A DNA stretch of 64,000 nt from an uncultured Desulfobacterales bacterium (GTDB taxonomy: Bacteria; Desulfobacterota; Desulfobacteria; Desulfobacterales; SpSt-501), in the NCBI GenBank assembly GCA_938048455.1, contig CALIUY010000002.1, positions 104,421-168,420 on the forward strand, in the 5' to 3' direction. Position numbers and translations under genes: made by a program. Positions 34,028-43,654 of this stretch are shown here, one piece after another (the first letter of the stretch is position 1; each line of letters begins with the position of its first letter). Under the pieces are notes generated by a model. That model had not been told where the DNA came from and searched no databases. It saw only the letters and a program-made list of their open reading frames with translations.

Positions 34028-34638
34028 CAGCAGGCGGGTTCTTCCTCGAAAATTTGAACGCGGTAGGTTTCGATCTCGATACCGGATTCTTTCCAGGCGG
34101 TGCGCGGCAGGCCGGCTTTGAGGCAGAGCTGGCCGAGAAAGTCTTCCGCGCGGGGAAGCTGTTGCCAGACCTGAGGCAGGAAAGTCGCCGAAGCCAAGCC
34201 GCGTTTCAGGACCACCCCGTCGCGTCCCGGATGGAGAAGGGCGAGCAACTCCTGCGGCCCGCGAAAAGCAAGTTTTTGCGGGACGGAGAGAACGCTCACT
34301 TCGATGCGGGTCGAATCGAGCTCATCGGCAGCGAGAGGGGAAAATCGCGGGTCGTGGAAGGCGGCGTGCAAGGCGTTGCGCCGCACGCCTTCGAGGATGG
34401 TGTCGGAGGAGGTCAAGTTTCCGATGCAGCCGCGAAGTCTGCCCGCGCGGGTCAGGGTGACGAAGGTGCCGGCACGGGTGGAAAAAACGGGATCCTTCCT
34501 CGCCGCATCGCGCAACCGGAGCTCGGGGTCGGAGAGGCTTTCGCCGAAAGCTTCCCGAATCGCTTGACGGGCAAGCCGAGGAAGCCATCTTCCTTTTTCG
34601 GGCGGAATCAACGCGGCCGGATCTTTCGCGGCGACCAT
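34027..34638 (-). CDS. AMMECR1-domain protein (AmmeMemoRadiSam system A)
   Basis: A 203-residue soluble protein of the AMMECR1 family. The hallmark is FVTLTRAGRLRGCIGNL, followed by DPRFSPLAADEL and IEVSVLS. In many bacteria and archaea it occurs beside a Memo-family protein and a radical SAM enzyme (AmmeMemoRadiSam). Neither partner is in this window. It lies 82 bases after the kinase gene on the same strand. The biochemical function of the family is not established. Confidence 0.88.
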   Translation of the reverse strand: MVAAKDPAALIPPEKGRWLPRLARQAIREAFGESLSDPELRLRDAARKDPVFSTRAGTFVTLTRAGRLRGCIGNLTSSDTILEGVRRNALHAAFHDPRFSPLAADELDSTRIEVSVLSVPQKLAFRGPQELLALLHPGRDGVVLKRGLASATFLPQVWQQLPRAEDFLGQLCLKAGLPRTAWKESGIEIETYRVQIFEEEPAC

Positions 34639-34720
34639 GGGGAGGGCTTCCTCGATGGCAGATGTTCGAAAACCTACCCCGGGAAACCCTCGCCGTCAAC
34701 CGCGCGGATCGCCTCGAAGC

Positions 34721-37162
34721 TCAGATCGTGGTGGCGAGCGAAAGATCGTCCTGACCCTCGATCGGGGTCTTCTCCCCGCCGGGGGAGGAACCGTTGCCGC
34801 GGTAGAGGGTGAGCCAGACGCTGTTGAAGAGAAAAGCCGAAAGATCCCAGCAGGAAATTCGTACCGCCCCTTCCGTGCGAAGCAGGGCGCGCAAGGCGTT
34901 TTTTCGCTCGGCGAGCGCCTTCAAGGCCTGGAGCCGCCGCAGAAAATCGAGTCTTTCCTGAAGCGGGCCGCTCGCCGCCTCCGGCGCCCGGGCTTTCAGC
35001 TCTTGGATCAGGCCGCCGATGCGCGCGGAGCTGGATCCGAGAAGCTGCTCACGAACCTGTGCCGACCCGAAGGGCCTTTGCTTTTCGAGAAGGTTACGGA
35101 TTTTGCTCTCGAGGAGCGCCTCCTGCCGTTTCAGCGCGCGGATCAGAAGCGATTTCGTCGCCGGCGTGAGATCCGCCTCGATTCGACGCAGCAGCGGCTC
35201 GCAGGCGCGCATGCGGGCGCGGAACTCGGCTGCGGCACTCTGCCAGAAAAGGAGGCTTGCCTCATCGAACCGCAAGCGAAGATCCTCCTTGCGCTGGAGC
35301 GCCTCGATGACCTGAGCCTTGGTGTCCGCAAACAGCCGCGCCGTATGCTCGAAGAGCAACTCGCCGGTCACGGCCTTGAAGATCATCACCAGCACGGCAT
35401 GCCAGTCCTGGATCTGGAGCGCCTGCGGCAGGTCCTCGAGGCGATCCTTCAACACCGGATTGGGAAACAAATGAGCCGGCGTGGCATAATAAGGGGTTCC
35501 TCCCAAAAGCGGTTGGCGAAGGGGTTCGTTCCCCTCGGGACGGGTCAGCACGGCGGTTTCGACATCGATGAAGCCGAGCGTGTACTCGGCCGGGGTGCGC
35601 AGAAAGGCCGGATAGTTCGCCGGGTCGCCCGCCACCAGGAGATTGTCCGGTTTGAGGTCGCGCATGGCGACCCCGCAGGTGTCCAGCCAGGCGAGAAGAT
35701 CGAGCAGCTGGGAGACGATCCCGGCGACCGCGGTGCGGTTCTGTTCCAGAGCAAGCCGACGGGCGAATTCGCCGATCAGCCCTTGATAGCGTTCCACCGT
35801 ATCTCGGCTTTCCCGGAAACGCTCGGCCAGAAGCCCGGTCACCGCCGCGCGCAGGGGGGGGGGCATGTTCTCGCTCTCCCGGATCTCCCCTTGAGCCAGA
35901 TATTCGAGGATCCAGCCTTGGATGCGATAGGCGGATGCGGCCGCGGCAAGACCCTGACGCTTGACCAGTTGCCCCAGGTCGGTTTCGCAGCGCAGAAACC
36001 ATTCGCGCATTTCGAAGCCCAAGGCCTCGTTTTCCGGACCGTAACGCTCACGGAATTTTTCCGGCTGCCGCACCCCTTCGGGCAGGGTGGCGATCTCGGA
36101 ATGAAGCAGCGGTCCTCTCTCGTGGAGGTCTTCGAGAATCTGGCTCAGGAAATAATAACGCGAAAGGTCCATAAAGTAGGCGAAGGAACCTGCGATCTTG
36201 AGCGTTTCCTGATGTTCCGGGTTTTTCCGCAACCACTGGATGTAGGTTTCCTCGCGGACCTCCGCGGGCGCCTCGAGGCAGGAGGCGATCTTGTTCACCA
36301 TGCCGAGGATCACCGAAACTTGCGGTACGATGCACTCCCGCGGCGAGAGCCGGTCGACGATGTGGCGCTCCTTTTTCAGCCCCGCGACATAGTCTTCGAA
36401 GTGGAGAATGGGCTTGGGGGGGATTTTGACGACGAGATGGCGGTCGAAAATGACGAAGTAGCAAGTGCTCTTGCTTCCCCCTTCCTCGCCGATCGGCCCG
36501 ATGGTCATCCGGCGGCGCACCCAGTCGCTCCCTTGGCGGATGCGCAGCTCGTAGATGCGGCGGGTGCCGTTGGAGGAAAGCTGCAGCTGATGGAACTCGG
36601 CCGGTGCCGATGCCGGGGCCCCGAGCTGGAGACGGAAGAGCTGGAGAAAAAAACGGATCACATCGGCACGATCGGGGACGTGACCCCCGGAAGCCGCGGC
36701 GGGAGAAGGAACGGCTGCGCTTTTGGCAGCGGAGACCGGCTTGCGGCGTCGGAAGGCGGTTTTCTGAAGCAGGCCGAAAAGGATCAACCCGAACGCCCCT
36801 GCGGCGGCGAAGATGACGACGGGAAGAGGCCAAGGCGGGCTTTCCGGATTCCCGGCGGCCGGGGAAGGGATCCGCTCCCAAAGACGGGCGAGATGATTTT
36901 TTTGCTTCTCCCAAACCGCCTGGAGCGATTCGAGGGTTCCGCGTTTCGCGATGGAGCGGATCTCCGCTGCAGAGAGGAAATGGGCCTGCTTTTCGTTTTC
37001 ATAGAAAACGTCGCTTCCCACCTCCCAGACGCGCTCGGCGACGATGACCGAGCCGTCCTTCAATTCAATGAGGGTGCGGTTCCACTCCTGCCGCGCCGAA
37101 AAGCCGGCCGCCGCAAGAGTGATCAGCACCGCTGCCGTGAACAAAACGATTTTGAGCCGCAT
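34721..37162 (-). CDS. Divergent membrane-anchored protein kinase-like protein
   Basis: An 813-residue protein with an N-terminal hydrophobic segment (5-22), a ~90-residue outer part, a second helix (112-133), then a cytoplasmic kinase-like region. Kinase elements appear in order: Lys246 in HLVVKIPP, a likely helix-C Glu265, then an unusually long ~235-residue stretch. Next come the catalytic loop MRDLKPDN (500-507; Asp502, Asn507), a metal-binding equivalent FIDVE (Asp533), activation segment GGTPYYATPAHL and helix-F start QDWHAVLVMIFKAVTGELL. The histidine of HRD is Met and DFG is DVE. The last ~190 residues are helical and charged. No Gly-rich loop is clear. The kinase fold is inferred from the motifs; activity is uncertain. 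Confidence 0.7.
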   Translation of the reverse strand: MRLKIVLFTAAVLITLAAAGFSARQEWNRTLIELKDGSVIVAERVWEVGSDVFYENEKQAHFLSAAEIRSIAKRGTLESLQAVWEKQKNHLARLWERIPSPAAGNPESPPWPLPVVIFAAAGAFGLILFGLLQKTAFRRRKPVSAAKSAAVPSPAAASGGHVPDRADVIRFFLQLFRLQLGAPASAPAEFHQLQLSSNGTRRIYELRIRQGSDWVRRRMTIGPIGEEGGSKSTCYFVIFDRHLVVKIPPKPILHFEDYVAGLKKERHIVDRLSPRECIVPQVSVILGMVNKIASCLEAPAEVREETYIQWLRKNPEHQETLKIAGSFAYFMDLSRYYFLSQILEDLHERGPLLHSEIATLPEGVRQPEKFRERYGPENEALGFEMREWFLRCETDLGQLVKRQGLAAAASAYRIQGWILEYLAQGEIRESENMPPPLRAAVTGLLAERFRESRDTVERYQGLIGEFARRLALEQNRTAVAGIVSQLLDLLAWLDTCGVAMRDLKPDNLLVAGDPANYPAFLRTPAEYTLGFIDVETAVLTRPEGNEPLRQPLLGGTPYYATPAHLFPNPVLKDRLEDLPQALQIQDWHAVLVMIFKAVTGELLFEHTARLFADTKAQVIEALQRKEDLRLRFDEASLLFWQSAAAEFRARMRACEPLLRRIEADLTPATKSLLIRALKRQEALLESKIRNLLEKQRPFGSAQVREQLLGSSSARIGGLIQELKARAPEAASGPLQERLDFLRRLQALKALAERKNALRALLRTEGAVRISCWDLSAFLFNSVWLTLYRGNGSSPGGEKTPIEGQDDLSLATTI

Positions 37163-37251
37163 GCCGGCCCGCCTCGAGTCGACGAAGATTTTCCTCTTCT
37201 GTTTATCGGTTGCGCGCGTCGATTCTTGAGCGGAGCGGTCGGAGACGCCGA

Positions 37252-37280
37252 TTGACCGCCAGGGCCGATTCTTTTACCAT
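37252..37280 (+). promoter_or_regulatory. Candidate promoter of the Mut7-C operon
   Basis: TTGACC (37252-37257), 17-base spacer, TACCAT (37275-37280), in the gap between the divergent kinase gene and the Mut7-C gene, about 36 bases before the ATG at 37316. Confidence 0.45.
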
Positions 37281-37315
37281 CCTCCCGTGTTTGGGATACG
37301 CAAGGGGAGGCCGGC

Positions 37316-37867
37316 GTGACCGAGAGAACCCGCCGTTTTGCCGCCGACCGGACCCTGGGGAAGCTCGCCCGGCGGTTGCGGATGCTCGGCTTCGACACGC
37401 TCTGCGAGTGTGAAGTGCCCCGCCGGCGGTTTGAGGAGACGATCGATGCGGAGCGCATCTTCCTGACGCGCAACCGCCGCGAATTTGCCAAACCCGTTCC
37501 GTACCGCAAGCTTTTCATCGGAAGCGACCGCCCCGGCGACCAGGTGATCGAAGTGTTGCGTGCTTTGCATATCCAACCGGAGGAAATCCACCCCTTCCGG
37601 AGGTGTCTTTTTTGCAACGTGCCGATCGAGGCGGTGGAGCGAAACCAGGTGCTCGGGCTGGTGCCCGATTACACCTGGGAGACCCGGGAACGCTTCACCC
37701 GATGTCCCCGTTGCCGTCGGATTTACTGGCGGGGAAGTCACACCGAACGGGCGTTGCGAGAACTGAGCGTCTGGATCCGACGGGCCGCGGAAGAACGCCT
37801 GCCGAAGCCCGAGGATCCAAGCCCGGGACCGGGCTTGGCCTCCGGCGATCGGAAACCCGGACCATGA
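37316..37867 (+). CDS. Mut7-C RNase domain protein
   Basis: A 183-residue protein with two parts. The N-terminal PIN-like part has FAADRTLGKLARRLRMLGFD, then FLTRNRREF. The C-terminal zinc ribbon has CLFCNVPI and later CPRCRRIYWRGSH. This layout is the bacterial Mut7-C family, predicted to be an RNase; the substrate is unknown. A proline- and glycine-rich tail follows. The stop overlaps the ATG of the ATP-grasp gene (ATGA). Confidence 0.87.
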   Translation: MTERTRRFAADRTLGKLARRLRMLGFDTLCECEVPRRRFEETIDAERIFLTRNRREFAKPVPYRKLFIGSDRPGDQVIEVLRALHIQPEEIHPFRRCLFCNVPIEAVERNQVLGLVPDYTWETRERFTRCPRCRRIYWRGSHTERALRELSVWIRRAAEERLPKPEDPSPGPGLASGDRKPGP

Positions 37868-38655
37868 GCGCCTCCTGGCCCCGGCAGGTCATTGCACTCG
37901 AGGGGCGGCTGCGCGACTGCGGCAACGTCCTCACGCTGGGGGTGCGTCCGAGCTTCGCCGATTATCCCCCCGAAGATCGCCGCCGGATTCTCGAGGCCGA
38001 TACCGTTTACTACCCGTCCACCTTTTACGCCGATCTTCTGGATGCCTGCGGCAAAAGGATTTTCCCGAGCTACCACACCTACAAGTGCGTTCAGGACAAA
38101 ATCCGCCAGACCGCGCTCTTTCAAATGCTCGGGATCCCGCATCCTCGGACGGGCGTCTTTTACGGGAAAGACCCCGTGGAGCGCATTGAGGAAGCTTTCC
38201 GCTTTCCGCTGATCGCCAAGATCCCGCGCGGCTCGGCTCTCGGCCGGGGCGTCTTTTTCGTGGAAAACCGCGGGCAGCTCGAGGAATACTGCCGACGGGC
38301 TCGGCCGGCCTACATTCAGGAATACCTGCCGATCGATCGCGATATCCGGGTCGTCGTCATCGGGCACCGGGTGGTGCATGCTTACTGGCGGGTGGCCGCA
38401 CCCGGTGAGTACCGCACCAACCTTGCCGCCGGAGGACGCGTGGACCTCTCGTCCGTACCCGAGGAGGCGCTGCGGCTGGCCCGCGAGACGGCGCGCAGCT
38501 GCGGTTGGAACGATGTCGGGATCGACATCTGCCGCTTCGAAAGCGGATTTTGCGTGCTCGAGGCCAACATGAAATACGGCCGCCGGGGGTTCCGGGAAGC
38601 CGGGATCGATTTCGGGCGGATGATGGAAAGGATGATCGCGGAGTATGAAATCTGA
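37864..38655 (+). CDS. RimK-like ATP-grasp protein
   Basis: A 263-residue ATP-grasp enzyme. Typical elements are CVQDKIRQTALFQMLGIPHPRT before the ATP domain, PLIAKIPRGSALGRGVFFV with the phosphate-binding lysine, YIQEYLPIDRDIRVVVIGHRVVHAYWR, and the metal-binding end GIDICRFESGFCVLEANMKYG. RimK-type relatives ligate glutamate or amino acids to a carboxylate. The substrate is unknown. It overlaps the Mut7-C gene by four bases and the dGTPase-like gene by eleven. Confidence 0.87.
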   Translation: MSASWPRQVIALEGRLRDCGNVLTLGVRPSFADYPPEDRRRILEADTVYYPSTFYADLLDACGKRIFPSYHTYKCVQDKIRQTALFQMLGIPHPRTGVFYGKDPVERIEEAFRFPLIAKIPRGSALGRGVFFVENRGQLEEYCRRARPAYIQEYLPIDRDIRVVVIGHRVVHAYWRVAAPGEYRTNLAAGGRVDLSSVPEEALRLARETARSCGWNDVGIDICRFESGFCVLEANMKYGRRGFREAGIDFGRMMERMIAEYEI

Positions 38656-39826
38656 CGCGGTCGACTTGCGAGGATTGCGCCGGGAACTCGATCGCCGGCA
38701 GGCGAAGTCGCTTTCACCCTTCGCCACGCCCAACGAGGCCGCCGTCCGGCGCGAAAGAGAGACGTTCCTCGAGGAGGGCTGGCGGCAGGCTTTTTCGGTG
38801 GACAGCGACCGGATCCTGCATTCGCTCGCCTATGCGCGCTATATCGACAAGACCCAGGTCTTCTACCTCGTCCAAAACGACCACATCACCCACCGCGTAC
38901 TCCATGTGCAGCTGGTCTCCAAGATCAGCCGTACCATCGGCCGTTTCCTGGGGCTGAACGAGGACCTGATCGAAGCGATCGCTCTCGGCCACGACATCGG
39001 CCATACGCCTTTCGGTCACGACGGCGAGCGCTTCCTCTCGGAGCTGTGCCGCGAGCATGGGATCGGCGATTTCCACCACAACCTGCAAAGCGTGCAATTT
39101 CTCGACCGCGTGGAACGCAAGGGCCGGGGCTGGAACCTCTGCCTGCAGACCCTGGACGGGATCCTTTGCCACGACGGCGAGGTGCACAACGAGGAACTCG
39201 CCCCGCGTCCGCTGAAGAACTTTGCGACGCTTTCCGCCGAAATGCAGGCCAAAAGGCAAGACCCCGGAGTCGAGCTCGTCCCCATGACGCTCGAGGGTTG
39301 TGTGGTGCGCATGGCGGACACGATCGCCTACATCGGACGCGACATCGAGGATGCGATCCGTTTGGGACTGATTCGGCGCCGGGAGCTGCCCCCCGATTGC
39401 ACCCGGGTTCTCGGCGACACCAACGGTCGCATCGTCTTCACGCTCGCCAGCGATCTCGTGCAGATGAGCCACGGGCGGCCAAGCGTCCGCTTCAGCCCGG
39501 AGGTCTCCCAGGCCTTGAAAGCGCTCAAGGAATTCAATCTGGAGCGCATTTATCTCAACCCGACGATGAAGCCGCATACGGCACGAATCCGCGAGCTCTT
39601 CCGCATCCTGTTCCGGCGCTTCCTCGAGGATCTCGAGCGGGGGCGAGAGGACTCGGTTCTTTTCCAGGGGTTTCTCAACGGGATGGATCCCCGCTATGCC
39701 GCCGAACACCGGCCGGCGGAGATCGTGCGCGATTTCATCGCCGGGATGACCGACCGTTATTTTCTCGAACAGTGCCCGCCGGAGATGAGGCCCGCCGCCG
39801 TCACCTGCGCGGCAGAAAAAGGTTGA
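38645..39826 (+). CDS. dGTPase-like HD-domain triphosphohydrolase
   Basis: A 393-residue HD-fold protein. The N-terminal motif SDRILHSLAYARYIDKTQVF is the family signature (RxxHxxxxxR form). Metal ligands are His83 in ITHRVLH, then HD at 116-117 in LGHDIGHTPFGHDGE, and a distal Asp in VVRMADTIAYIGRDIEDAI. dGTPases cleave dGTP or other dNTPs to nucleoside and triphosphate. The exact dNTP preference is not predictable. It overlaps the ATP-grasp gene. Confidence 0.92.
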   Translation: MKSDAVDLRGLRRELDRRQAKSLSPFATPNEAAVRRERETFLEEGWRQAFSVDSDRILHSLAYARYIDKTQVFYLVQNDHITHRVLHVQLVSKISRTIGRFLGLNEDLIEAIALGHDIGHTPFGHDGERFLSELCREHGIGDFHHNLQSVQFLDRVERKGRGWNLCLQTLDGILCHDGEVHNEELAPRPLKNFATLSAEMQAKRQDPGVELVPMTLEGCVVRMADTIAYIGRDIEDAIRLGLIRRRELPPDCTRVLGDTNGRIVFTLASDLVQMSHGRPSVRFSPEVSQALKALKEFNLERIYLNPTMKPHTARIRELFRILFRRFLEDLERGREDSVLFQGFLNGMDPRYAAEHRPAEIVRDFIAGMTDRYFLEQCPPEMRPAAVTCAAEKG

Positions 39827-39899
39827 GTTTTTCCTGTGAATCCAGTAACCAGAGGCATTCCGCGATCGGCCGGATCCGGTTCAACATCGAGGCGTGACG

Positions 39900-40469
39900 A
39901 TGAAGGTGCTCTGGGCCCCCTGGAGAATCGATTACATTCTCGGCGAAAAAGAAAGGGGCTGCGTCTTTTGTAAGGCCGATGCCCCCAACGCCGAGCTGAC
40001 CCTCTTCCGGGGGGAGACGACCCTTGTCCTGATGAACAAATTTCCTTACAACAACGGCCATCTCCTGGTGGCGCCGCGGCGCCATGTCGCCGGGCTCGAC
40101 GAGCTCACGGCCGAAGAGACCGGGGCGCTGCTGAAGACGATCGCGCGATCGGTTGCGGCGCTGAAATCCGCGCTGAAACCGGAAGGATTCAACATCGGCT
40201 TGAACCTGGGACGCGCGGCCGGCGCGGGGATCGAGGAGCATCTCCATTTCCATGTCGTGCCGCGATGGTTCGGGGACACGAACGCCTTGGCGGTGCTCGA
40301 CGAAGTGCGCGTCATCCCTCAGCACCTGAAGGAAACCTGGTCCTTGCTCAAGCCCCATTTCGAAGGAAAATGCGGGAAAGCCATTTTCGCCGGCCCGCGT
40401 CCCAGGGCCGGAAGCGGAGGAAGGACCGCCGGACGATCAAAACCCACATCGCTCCCCCGTCGATCCTGA
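39900..40469 (+). CDS. HIT-family nucleotide hydrolase/transferase
   Basis: A 189-residue HIT protein. It opens with LWAPWRIDYI, has a zinc pair CVFC (21-24), and the histidine triad HLHFH (His114, His116, His118) before VVPRW. This form matches the Ap4A-phosphorylase-like group that cleaves dinucleoside polyphosphates. The ATG at 39900 has GAGG at good spacing; a GTG two codons earlier is too close. The last ~30 residues are basic and low complexity. It follows the dGTPase-like gene by 73 bases. Confidence 0.9.
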   Translation: MKVLWAPWRIDYILGEKERGCVFCKADAPNAELTLFRGETTLVLMNKFPYNNGHLLVAPRRHVAGLDELTAEETGALLKTIARSVAALKSALKPEGFNIGLNLGRAAGAGIEEHLHFHVVPRWFGDTNALAVLDEVRVIPQHLKETWSLLKPHFEGKCGKAIFAGPRPRAGSGGRTAGRSKPTSLPRRS

Positions 40470-40518
40470 AACGCAAAGCGGGTGGAAGCCGAATCCCACG
40501 GACTGTGGAGCCTGCACG

Positions 40519-40908
40519 ATGAGCAAAGTGAAAATTGTCCTCTGGGTGCTGATCGCCGCCCTGATCGCCGTCGTCTTCTACCAGAACGAGGATTTTTGCC
40601 TGAACACGGCACAGAGCATGAGGATCCACCTGTACGTCTTTCCCGAATACACCTCGCCCCGGCTGCCGGTCGCCGTTTTCTTGCTCGTCTTCTTCCTTTT
40701 CGGCCTGTTCGTCGCCTGGCTTTTCGGACTGGCCACACGCTTGCGATTGCGCCGTGGGATCCGGCAGCTCGAGCAGGGCCGCGCGGCCCAGGAAAAGGAG
40801 ATCGCTTCCCTGCGCGAGGAGATCGCCGGCTTGAAGGGCGGGCCGCCGCCCTACGGTTCATCGGAAGCGGAGGAATCTTCCTTTACCGCGCCATTGAAAC
40901 CGGCCTGA
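40519..40908 (+). CDS. LapA-domain inner membrane protein (DUF1049)
   Basis: A 129-residue protein with two membrane helices (about 7-21 and 49-73) and a charged coiled-coil tail. LapA of E. coli helps assemble lipopolysaccharide with LapB. No LapB is adjacent. The order and charge (VLWVLIAALIAVVFYQNED first, then VAVFLLVFFLFGLFVAWLFG) match the family. Confidence 0.85.
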   Translation: MSKVKIVLWVLIAALIAVVFYQNEDFCLNTAQSMRIHLYVFPEYTSPRLPVAVFLLVFFLFGLFVAWLFGLATRLRLRRGIRQLEQGRAAQEKEIASLREEIAGLKGGPPPYGSSEAEESSFTAPLKPA

Positions 40909-40947
40909 TGGGTTTCCCCGCACTCTGCCGACGATAACGCCGGCCGC

Positions 40948-43569
40948 ATGAGCATCCCCAGACCCACCCCCGTCATGCAGCAGTATCTCGCGGTGAAACG
41001 CGAGCACCCGGAGGCAATCCTTTTCTTTCGCATGGGCGATTTCTACGAAATGTTCTACGAGGATGCCGAGATCGCCTCGCGGGAACTCGAAATCGCGCTC
41101 ACCTCGCGCAACAAAAACGAGGACTCCCCCGTCCCCATGTGCGGCGTCCCCTGTCGTTCGGCCTCCGGTTACATCGCCCGGCTGATCGAGCGGGGCTACA
41201 AGGTCGCCCTCTGCGACCAAATGGAGGAGGCCTCCGCCGCCAAGGGTCTCGTCCGCCGGGAGGTGGTGCGGGTCATCACCCCGGGCATGATTCTTGAGGA
41301 GGAATTCCTGGATGCCCGAGCCCCCAATTTTCTGGCGGCGGTGGTTTACAGCTCGGGGCTCTGGGGGCTCGCGCGGCTCGATCTCTCCACAGGCGAGTTC
41401 CGCGCGACCGAATCCGAGCGGCCGGAGGCGATCGAGGACGAGGCCCGCCGCATCGCCCCGCGCGAAATCCTGCTGCCCGATTCCGCCCAGGCCGACGCCC
41501 GCTGCGCCTGGATTCGAAAAGCCTTGCCCGAGGCGGCCTTCAGCCATTTCGAAGACCGCGCCTTCGAGTTCTCGCGGGCCCGGGACTACCTCACGGCCCA
41601 TTTCGGCACCCTGAATCTCGAGGGGTTCGGTTGCGCGCACCAGCGCGCGGCCGTCGCCGCCGCAGGGGCTCTGCTGCGTTATGTCGCCGAAAGCCAGAGG
41701 CAGAAAACCGCCCACGTGACGCGCCTTGAGCCTTACGCGCTCGAGGATGCGCTGATCCTCGACGAGCAGAGCCGCAGGAACCTCGAGCTCGTCCAGGGCA
41801 TGCGCGGCGGCGGGCGGCGCGGAAGCTTGCTTGCGGTGATCGATCACACCTGCACGCCCATGGGCGCGCGCACGCTGCGGCGGTGGCTGCTCTATCCGCT
41901 CGTGCGGAAAACCGAAATCGAACGCCGACTGGAGGCCGTCGCCGAAGCGCGGGAAAAAACTTCCGCCCGCCGGCAGCTGCGCGCGCTGCTCGAGAGGATC
42001 TACGATCTCGAGCGCCTGGGGAGCCGTGTCGTCATGGGTCAGGCGAACGCCAGGGATCTCTTGGCCCTGGGACGTTCGCTGGCGGTTCTGCCGCGGATTC
42101 AACAGGAACTCGCCGTGTTCGCGGCCGAGCTTCTGCGCTCGCGGCAGTCCTTCGACGACCTCGAGGAGCTCGCGCGTCACATCGAGGCGGCCATTCGCGA
42201 GGACGCCCCGCCGGTTCTGAACGAAGGCGGGCTGATCCGACCGGGATACCACGCCGAGCTCGACGAGCTCGTCCGCCTTGCCGTCGACGCCCGTGGAGCT
42301 CTTGCCGCCATCGAGGCCCGGGAGCGCGAGGCGACCGGAATCGCCTCGCTCAAGGTGGGCTACAACCGGGTCTTCGGCTACTACATCGAAGTGCCCCGCT
42401 CGCGGCTGAAGGATGCGCCCGGCCACTACATCCGCAAGCAGACCCTGGTCAACGCCGAGCGGTTCATCACCGAGGAGCTGAAAGCCTTCGAAGCCAAGGC
42501 GCTCGGGGCGGAGCAGGAACGGATCGCGCTGGAGCAGCGGCTTTTTCTGGCGATCCGCGAGGAGGCCGCGCGCCGCCATCCGGCCATCCAGGAAGCGGCG
42601 GAGCTTGTCTCCCGCGTCGATGTGTTGGTTTCTCTGGCCGAGGCGGCCGAGCGGCTGGACTATGTTCGACCGGAGATTTTCGAGGACGGCCGCTTACGGA
42701 TCGAAGACGGCCGCCATCCGGTCATCGAGACCCTGATCCCGGGGGGGCGTTTCGTCCCCAATTCGATCCGTCTCGACGACGAGGAAAACCAGGTGCTCAT
42801 CATCACCGGGCCCAATATGGCCGGGAAATCGACGGTGCTGCGGCAGACGGCGCTGATCGCCATCCTGGCCCAGATGGGCTCCTTCGTCCCTGCGCGGCGC
42901 GCCGAGGTGGGGATCCTCGACCGGGTCTTCACCCGGGTCGGTGCGCTCGACAACCTCGCCGAGGGGCAGAGCACCTTCATGGTGGAGATGCAGGAGGCGG
43001 CGAACATCCTGAACAACGCCACCGCCAGAAGCCTCGTCGTCCTCGATGAAATCGGCCGGGGCACGAGCACCTACGACGGTCTGAGCATCGCCTGGGCGGT
43101 GGCCGAGTACCTCCATGACTGGAAGGGCAGGGGGGTGAAGACGCTTTTCGCCACCCACTACCACGAACTGACGGAACTCGCCGAAATCCGGCCCCGTGTC
43201 CGCAACTTCAACATCGCCGTCCGGGAATGGAACGACGACATCATCTTCCTCCACAAGCTCGTCCCCGGGGGAACCAACCGCAGCTACGGTATCCAGGTGG
43301 CACGGTTGGCGGGGGTTCCACGGGCGGTGATCGAAAGAGCGAAGACGATCTTGCGCCGGATCGAAAGCGGCGGACGCGTCAGCCTGGGGGAAGGCCCCGA
43401 GCCCCCCCCCTCCGCCGCCGCGATCCCCGTGCAACTCGATCTTTTCGGCGAGGAAGAAAAAAACGTGCTCGAAGAGTTGCGCCGTGTCGACATCGAGCAC
43501 CTCACCCCCATCGAGGCCATCCACCTCCTTCATCGCTTGCAGGAAAAAATCGGCGGCAAGACCCCCTGA
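40948..43569 (+). CDS. mutS: DNA mismatch repair ATPase MutS
   Basis: An 873-residue MutS. The mismatch-reading loop is MGDFYEMF (Phe32, Glu34). Lever and clamp domains follow, then the ATPase: Walker A GPNMAGKST near residue 622, FTRVGALDNLAEGQSTFMVEM, Walker B LVVLDEIGRGTSTYDG and FATHYHELTEL. The C-terminus has the PVQLDLF-like end QLDLFGEEEKN, so it is a full-length MutS1. MutL is not in the window. Confidence 0.97.
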   Translation: MSIPRPTPVMQQYLAVKREHPEAILFFRMGDFYEMFYEDAEIASRELEIALTSRNKNEDSPVPMCGVPCRSASGYIARLIERGYKVALCDQMEEASAAKGLVRREVVRVITPGMILEEEFLDARAPNFLAAVVYSSGLWGLARLDLSTGEFRATESERPEAIEDEARRIAPREILLPDSAQADARCAWIRKALPEAAFSHFEDRAFEFSRARDYLTAHFGTLNLEGFGCAHQRAAVAAAGALLRYVAESQRQKTAHVTRLEPYALEDALILDEQSRRNLELVQGMRGGGRRGSLLAVIDHTCTPMGARTLRRWLLYPLVRKTEIERRLEAVAEAREKTSARRQLRALLERIYDLERLGSRVVMGQANARDLLALGRSLAVLPRIQQELAVFAAELLRSRQSFDDLEELARHIEAAIREDAPPVLNEGGLIRPGYHAELDELVRLAVDARGALAAIEAREREATGIASLKVGYNRVFGYYIEVPRSRLKDAPGHYIRKQTLVNAERFITEELKAFEAKALGAEQERIALEQRLFLAIREEAARRHPAIQEAAELVSRVDVLVSLAEAAERLDYVRPEIFEDGRLRIEDGRHPVIETLIPGGRFVPNSIRLDDEENQVLIITGPNMAGKSTVLRQTALIAILAQMGSFVPARRAEVGILDRVFTRVGALDNLAEGQSTFMVEMQEAANILNNATARSLVVLDEIGRGTSTYDGLSIAWAVAEYLHDWKGRGVKTLFATHYHELTELAEIRPRVRNFNIAVREWNDDIIFLHKLVPGGTNRSYGIQVARLAGVPRAVIERAKTILRRIESGGRVSLGEGPEPPPSAAAIPVQLDLFGEEEKNVLEELRRVDIEHLTPIEAIHLLHRLQEKIGGKTP

Positions 43570-43654
43570 ACGCATCGGCGGCGGTCGGCGGACTATTCCG
43601 CGTGCACCGGCAAACGGGTGGCAATGAGGAGCCTTTTGCGCTAAAGTCAACCCG

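Noticed and set aside
34637..37255. An 872-residue plus-strand open frame opposite the kinase-like gene
   Set aside because: The minus-strand protein has kinase motifs, a signal-like segment and a normal composition. The plus-strand frame has none.
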